Shown piece after piece: positions 5,586 to 7,064 of a stretch of 7,064 nt of DNA. The translations under genes were made by a program, and so were the position numbers. Every line of letters starts with the position of its first letter. Position 1 is the stretch's first letter. Origin of the DNA: Clostridiales bacterium (lineage in GTDB: Bacteria > Bacillota > Dehalobacteriia > UBA4068); NCBI GenBank assembly GCA_009783495.1, contig WRDJ01000037.1, forward strand, positions 1-7,064, given 5' to 3'. Under the pieces are notes generated by a model. It was not told the DNA's origin, did not search any database, and saw nothing but the letters and a program-made list of their open reading frames with translations.

Positions 5586-6827
5586 ATGTCTGCGTTAAAT
5601 CAACTCAAATATGGGCGTTCTTATATCACCTTGCCGGAGAAGCTTGCCGCGAGGGCCAAATTTATTCTGCCCAACCCGGCCCCGCCCGTGATCGCGGATG
5701 CGCAAGCCGCCATCCGCGCCGCCCTGCGCGAGCCCATCGGCAGCGCGCCGCTTGCCGAACGGGTTTTGCCGGGGCAACCGGTGGCCGTGATCGTCAGCGA
5801 CATCAGCCGCCCTTCGCCCAGCCATCTCATGCTGCCACCCCTCCTGCTGGAGCTTGAGCGAGCCGGGGTGCGGGATGAGGAGGTCACGATCATTTTCGCT
5901 TTGGGCGCGCACCGCCGCATGACGGAAGAAGAAATGTCCTTCTGCCTGGGGGAAGAGGTTTTCTGCCGTTATCGCGTCGTGCAGCCGCAGAATTATATCT
6001 ATCTGGGCGAGACGCAAAGGGGCACCCCTGTGCGCTTGGCCGAGGAAGTTGTGCAAGCCGGGCTGGTCATCCTTACCAGCAACCTGGAATTTCATTATTT
6101 CGCCGGTTACAGCGGCGGATATAAGAGCGTTTTCCCCGGGGTGGCCGAGCCTTCCTGCATTGCCCATAACCACAAGCTGATGATGGACCCGGCCAGCGTG
6201 CCGGGGGCGGCGGATTCCAACCCCGCGCGCCTGGATATGGAGGAAGCGGGGCGTTTCCTGCCCAACTGCTTCATGCTGACGGTTTTGCTCAACCCGGAAA
6301 AGCAGATTCTCAACGTGGCGGCGGGGGACCCGGTGGCGGCGCACCGCAGCGGCGCCGCGCTGATAGACAAATATTATAAAATCCCGGTGCCGGAAGCCGC
6401 CGACGTGGTAATCGCCGGCTGCGGCGGCCATCCCAAGGACATCAACCTTTATCAGGCGCAAAAAGCCCTGGAAAACGCCGCCAGGGTGGTCAAGCCCGGC
6501 GGCAAGATCATTTTGCTGGCCGCGGCGGAAGAGGGATTCGGCGACGAGGCCTTCGAGGAGTTGATCTTAAACGCGCCAAGCCCGCAGGCCGTCATCGAGG
6601 AACTGCGGCGGGAATTCCGCATGGGGGCGCACAAAGCCGCGCTTTATGCCAAGGTGATGCTGGAAAACAAGGTCTATCTCGTTTCGCAAATGCCGCGGGA
6701 GACGCTCGCACAAGCCTTCTTCATCCCCGCCGGCGAGGACGAAATCGCTGCCTTGGTCGAAGAGGGCGAAAGCATCTATATCATGCCGTTCGGGCATCAG
6801 ACCGTACCGGGAATCGGGGCGGTTTAA
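5586..6827 (+). CDS. larA: LarA-family nickel-pincer (NPN)-dependent 2-hydroxyacid racemase/epimerase
   Basis: A 413-aa cytoplasmic enzyme of the lactate racemase family (DUF2088 N-terminal domain plus LarA C-terminal domain); typical members are about 420-430 aa. LarA swaps D- and L-lactate by hydride transfer to a nickel-pincer nucleotide. The catalytic set known from Lactiplantibacillus plantarum LarA is intact: D72 and R75 (SDISRPSP), H109 (LGAHRRMTEEE), H170 and the cofactor-binding lysine K180 (HYFAGYSGGYKSVFPG), H195 (AHNHK), Y289, Q290 and K293 (KDINLYQAQK). Relatives act on malate, phenyllactate and sugar acids, so the substrate cannot be assigned from these residues. The cofactor genes larB, larC and larE are not in the window. 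The start is ATG 5586 behind AAAGGGGGG (5570-5578); the frame stays open to a TTG at 5526, but that overlaps the promoter. A proA-like gene follows after 16 nt. Confidence 0.93.
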   Translation: MSALNQLKYGRSYITLPEKLAARAKFILPNPAPPVIADAQAAIRAALREPIGSAPLAERVLPGQPVAVIVSDISRPSPSHLMLPPLLLELERAGVRDEEVTIIFALGAHRRMTEEEMSFCLGEEVFCRYRVVQPQNYIYLGETQRGTPVRLAEEVVQAGLVILTSNLEFHYFAGYSGGYKSVFPGVAEPSCIAHNHKLMMDPASVPGAADSNPARLDMEEAGRFLPNCFMLTVLLNPEKQILNVAAGDPVAAHRSGAALIDKYYKIPVPEAADVVIAGCGGHPKDINLYQAQKALENAARVVKPGGKIILLAAAEEGFGDEAFEELILNAPSPQAVIEELRREFRMGAHKAALYAKVMLENKVYLVSQMPRETLAQAFFIPAGEDEIAALVEEGESIYIMPFGHQTVPGIGAV

Positions 6828-6843
6828 GAGAGGGGAGATCGGC

Positions 6844-7064
6844 TTGAATGTCGTCATAATCAGCGAAAACAAAAAAGATTTAATGAAAGCCATGGTCCAC
6901 AACATGGCTCCCTCCCTGCAAGACCGTCTTACCCTTAATCTACCGCGCATAGAAGCCATGGCGGAAGGCCTTCGCCAAGTAGCAAATCTCCCCGACCCGC
7001 TTGGGCAGGTTCTGACTTCAACCACCCGCCCCAACGGACTTAAAATCGAGAAAATCAGCGTACC
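6844..7064 (+). CDS. proA: ProA-like gamma-glutamyl phosphate reductase, 5' part; N-terminus unusually short (3' cut by window edge)
   Basis: ProA reduces gamma-glutamyl phosphate to glutamate-5-semialdehyde with NADPH in proline synthesis. The visible 73 residues hold the family signatures SLQDRLTLNLPRIEAMAEGL, RQVANLPDPLGQVL and RPNGLKIEKISV. The catalytic Cys and NADP site lie beyond the window. The start is TTG 6844, 6 nt after AGGGGAG (6831-6837); an ATG at 6848 is in another frame and stops at once. From this start the first residues (NVVIISENKKDL) line up with about residue 40 of normal ProA (E. coli IILNANAQDV), so the first two helices are missing. Only 16 nt separate it from larA, so the missing part is not hidden by a frameshift here. 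Codon use (CTT, CTA, TTA, AAA) is more AT-leaning than in larA. It may be a functional short form, a decaying copy, or a divergent aldehyde dehydrogenase-fold enzyme. proB is not seen. Confidence 0.8.
   Translation, partial: MNVVIISENKKDLMKAMVHNMAPSLQDRLTLNLPRIEAMAEGLRQVANLPDPLGQVLTSTTRPNGLKIEKISV

Noticed and set aside
5595..6461. A 288-codon open frame antisense to larA
   Set aside because: It has no motif or ribosome binding site and lies wholly opposite the well-supported LarA coding frame.

Overview
The window looks like chromosomal DNA of a Bacillota (Firmicutes) bacterium. The evidence is a long Bacillus/Clostridium-type SRP RNA with Alu-domain arms, strong AAGGAGG-type ribosome binding sites, probable TTG starts, and an exported amidase carrying copper-amine-oxidase-N-type repeats. 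The coding DNA is fairly GC-rich, but the first and last partial genes look more AT-rich. I cannot place it below phylum; Negativicutes or Clostridia would both fit.

Layout. At the left edge (3-338, +) is the C-terminal end of an unrecognised tyrosine-rich protein. A strong 13-bp hairpin separates it from a convergent, secreted N-acetylmuramoyl-L-alanine amidase (427-1494, -). A gene-poor stretch of about 640 nt follows, holding a short repeat and the promoter region of the next operon. That operon (2142-4965, +) encodes a soluble hybrid histidine kinase (PAS-PAS-HisKA-HATPase-REC-REC) and, 4 nt downstream, a stand-alone HPt protein. Next comes a second copy of the 18-bp repeat, then the SRP RNA gene (ffs, about 5184-5453) with its own promoter and intrinsic terminator. 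A sigma-A-like promoter then drives a LarA-family nickel-pincer racemase (5586-6827). It is followed after 16 nt by the 5' end of a proA-like gene that runs off the window and appears to lack the usual N-terminal ~40 residues.

How the genes work together. The kinase and HPt should form a His-Asp-His phosphorelay: autophosphorylation at H306, transfer to D737 of the second receiver, then to H55 of the HPt. The final response regulator is not in the window. The first receiver has Glu (E597) where the phosphoacceptor Asp should be. LarA and the ProA-like protein are probably co-transcribed, but no known pathway links them. The other genes are ordinary housekeeping functions. I see no mobile element, CRISPR array, tRNA or rRNA.

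The points most worth checking are the D-to-E receiver, the N-terminally short ProA next to larA, the 18-bp intergenic repeat, and the inverted repeat over the ffs -35 element. I found no convincing wholly new system.
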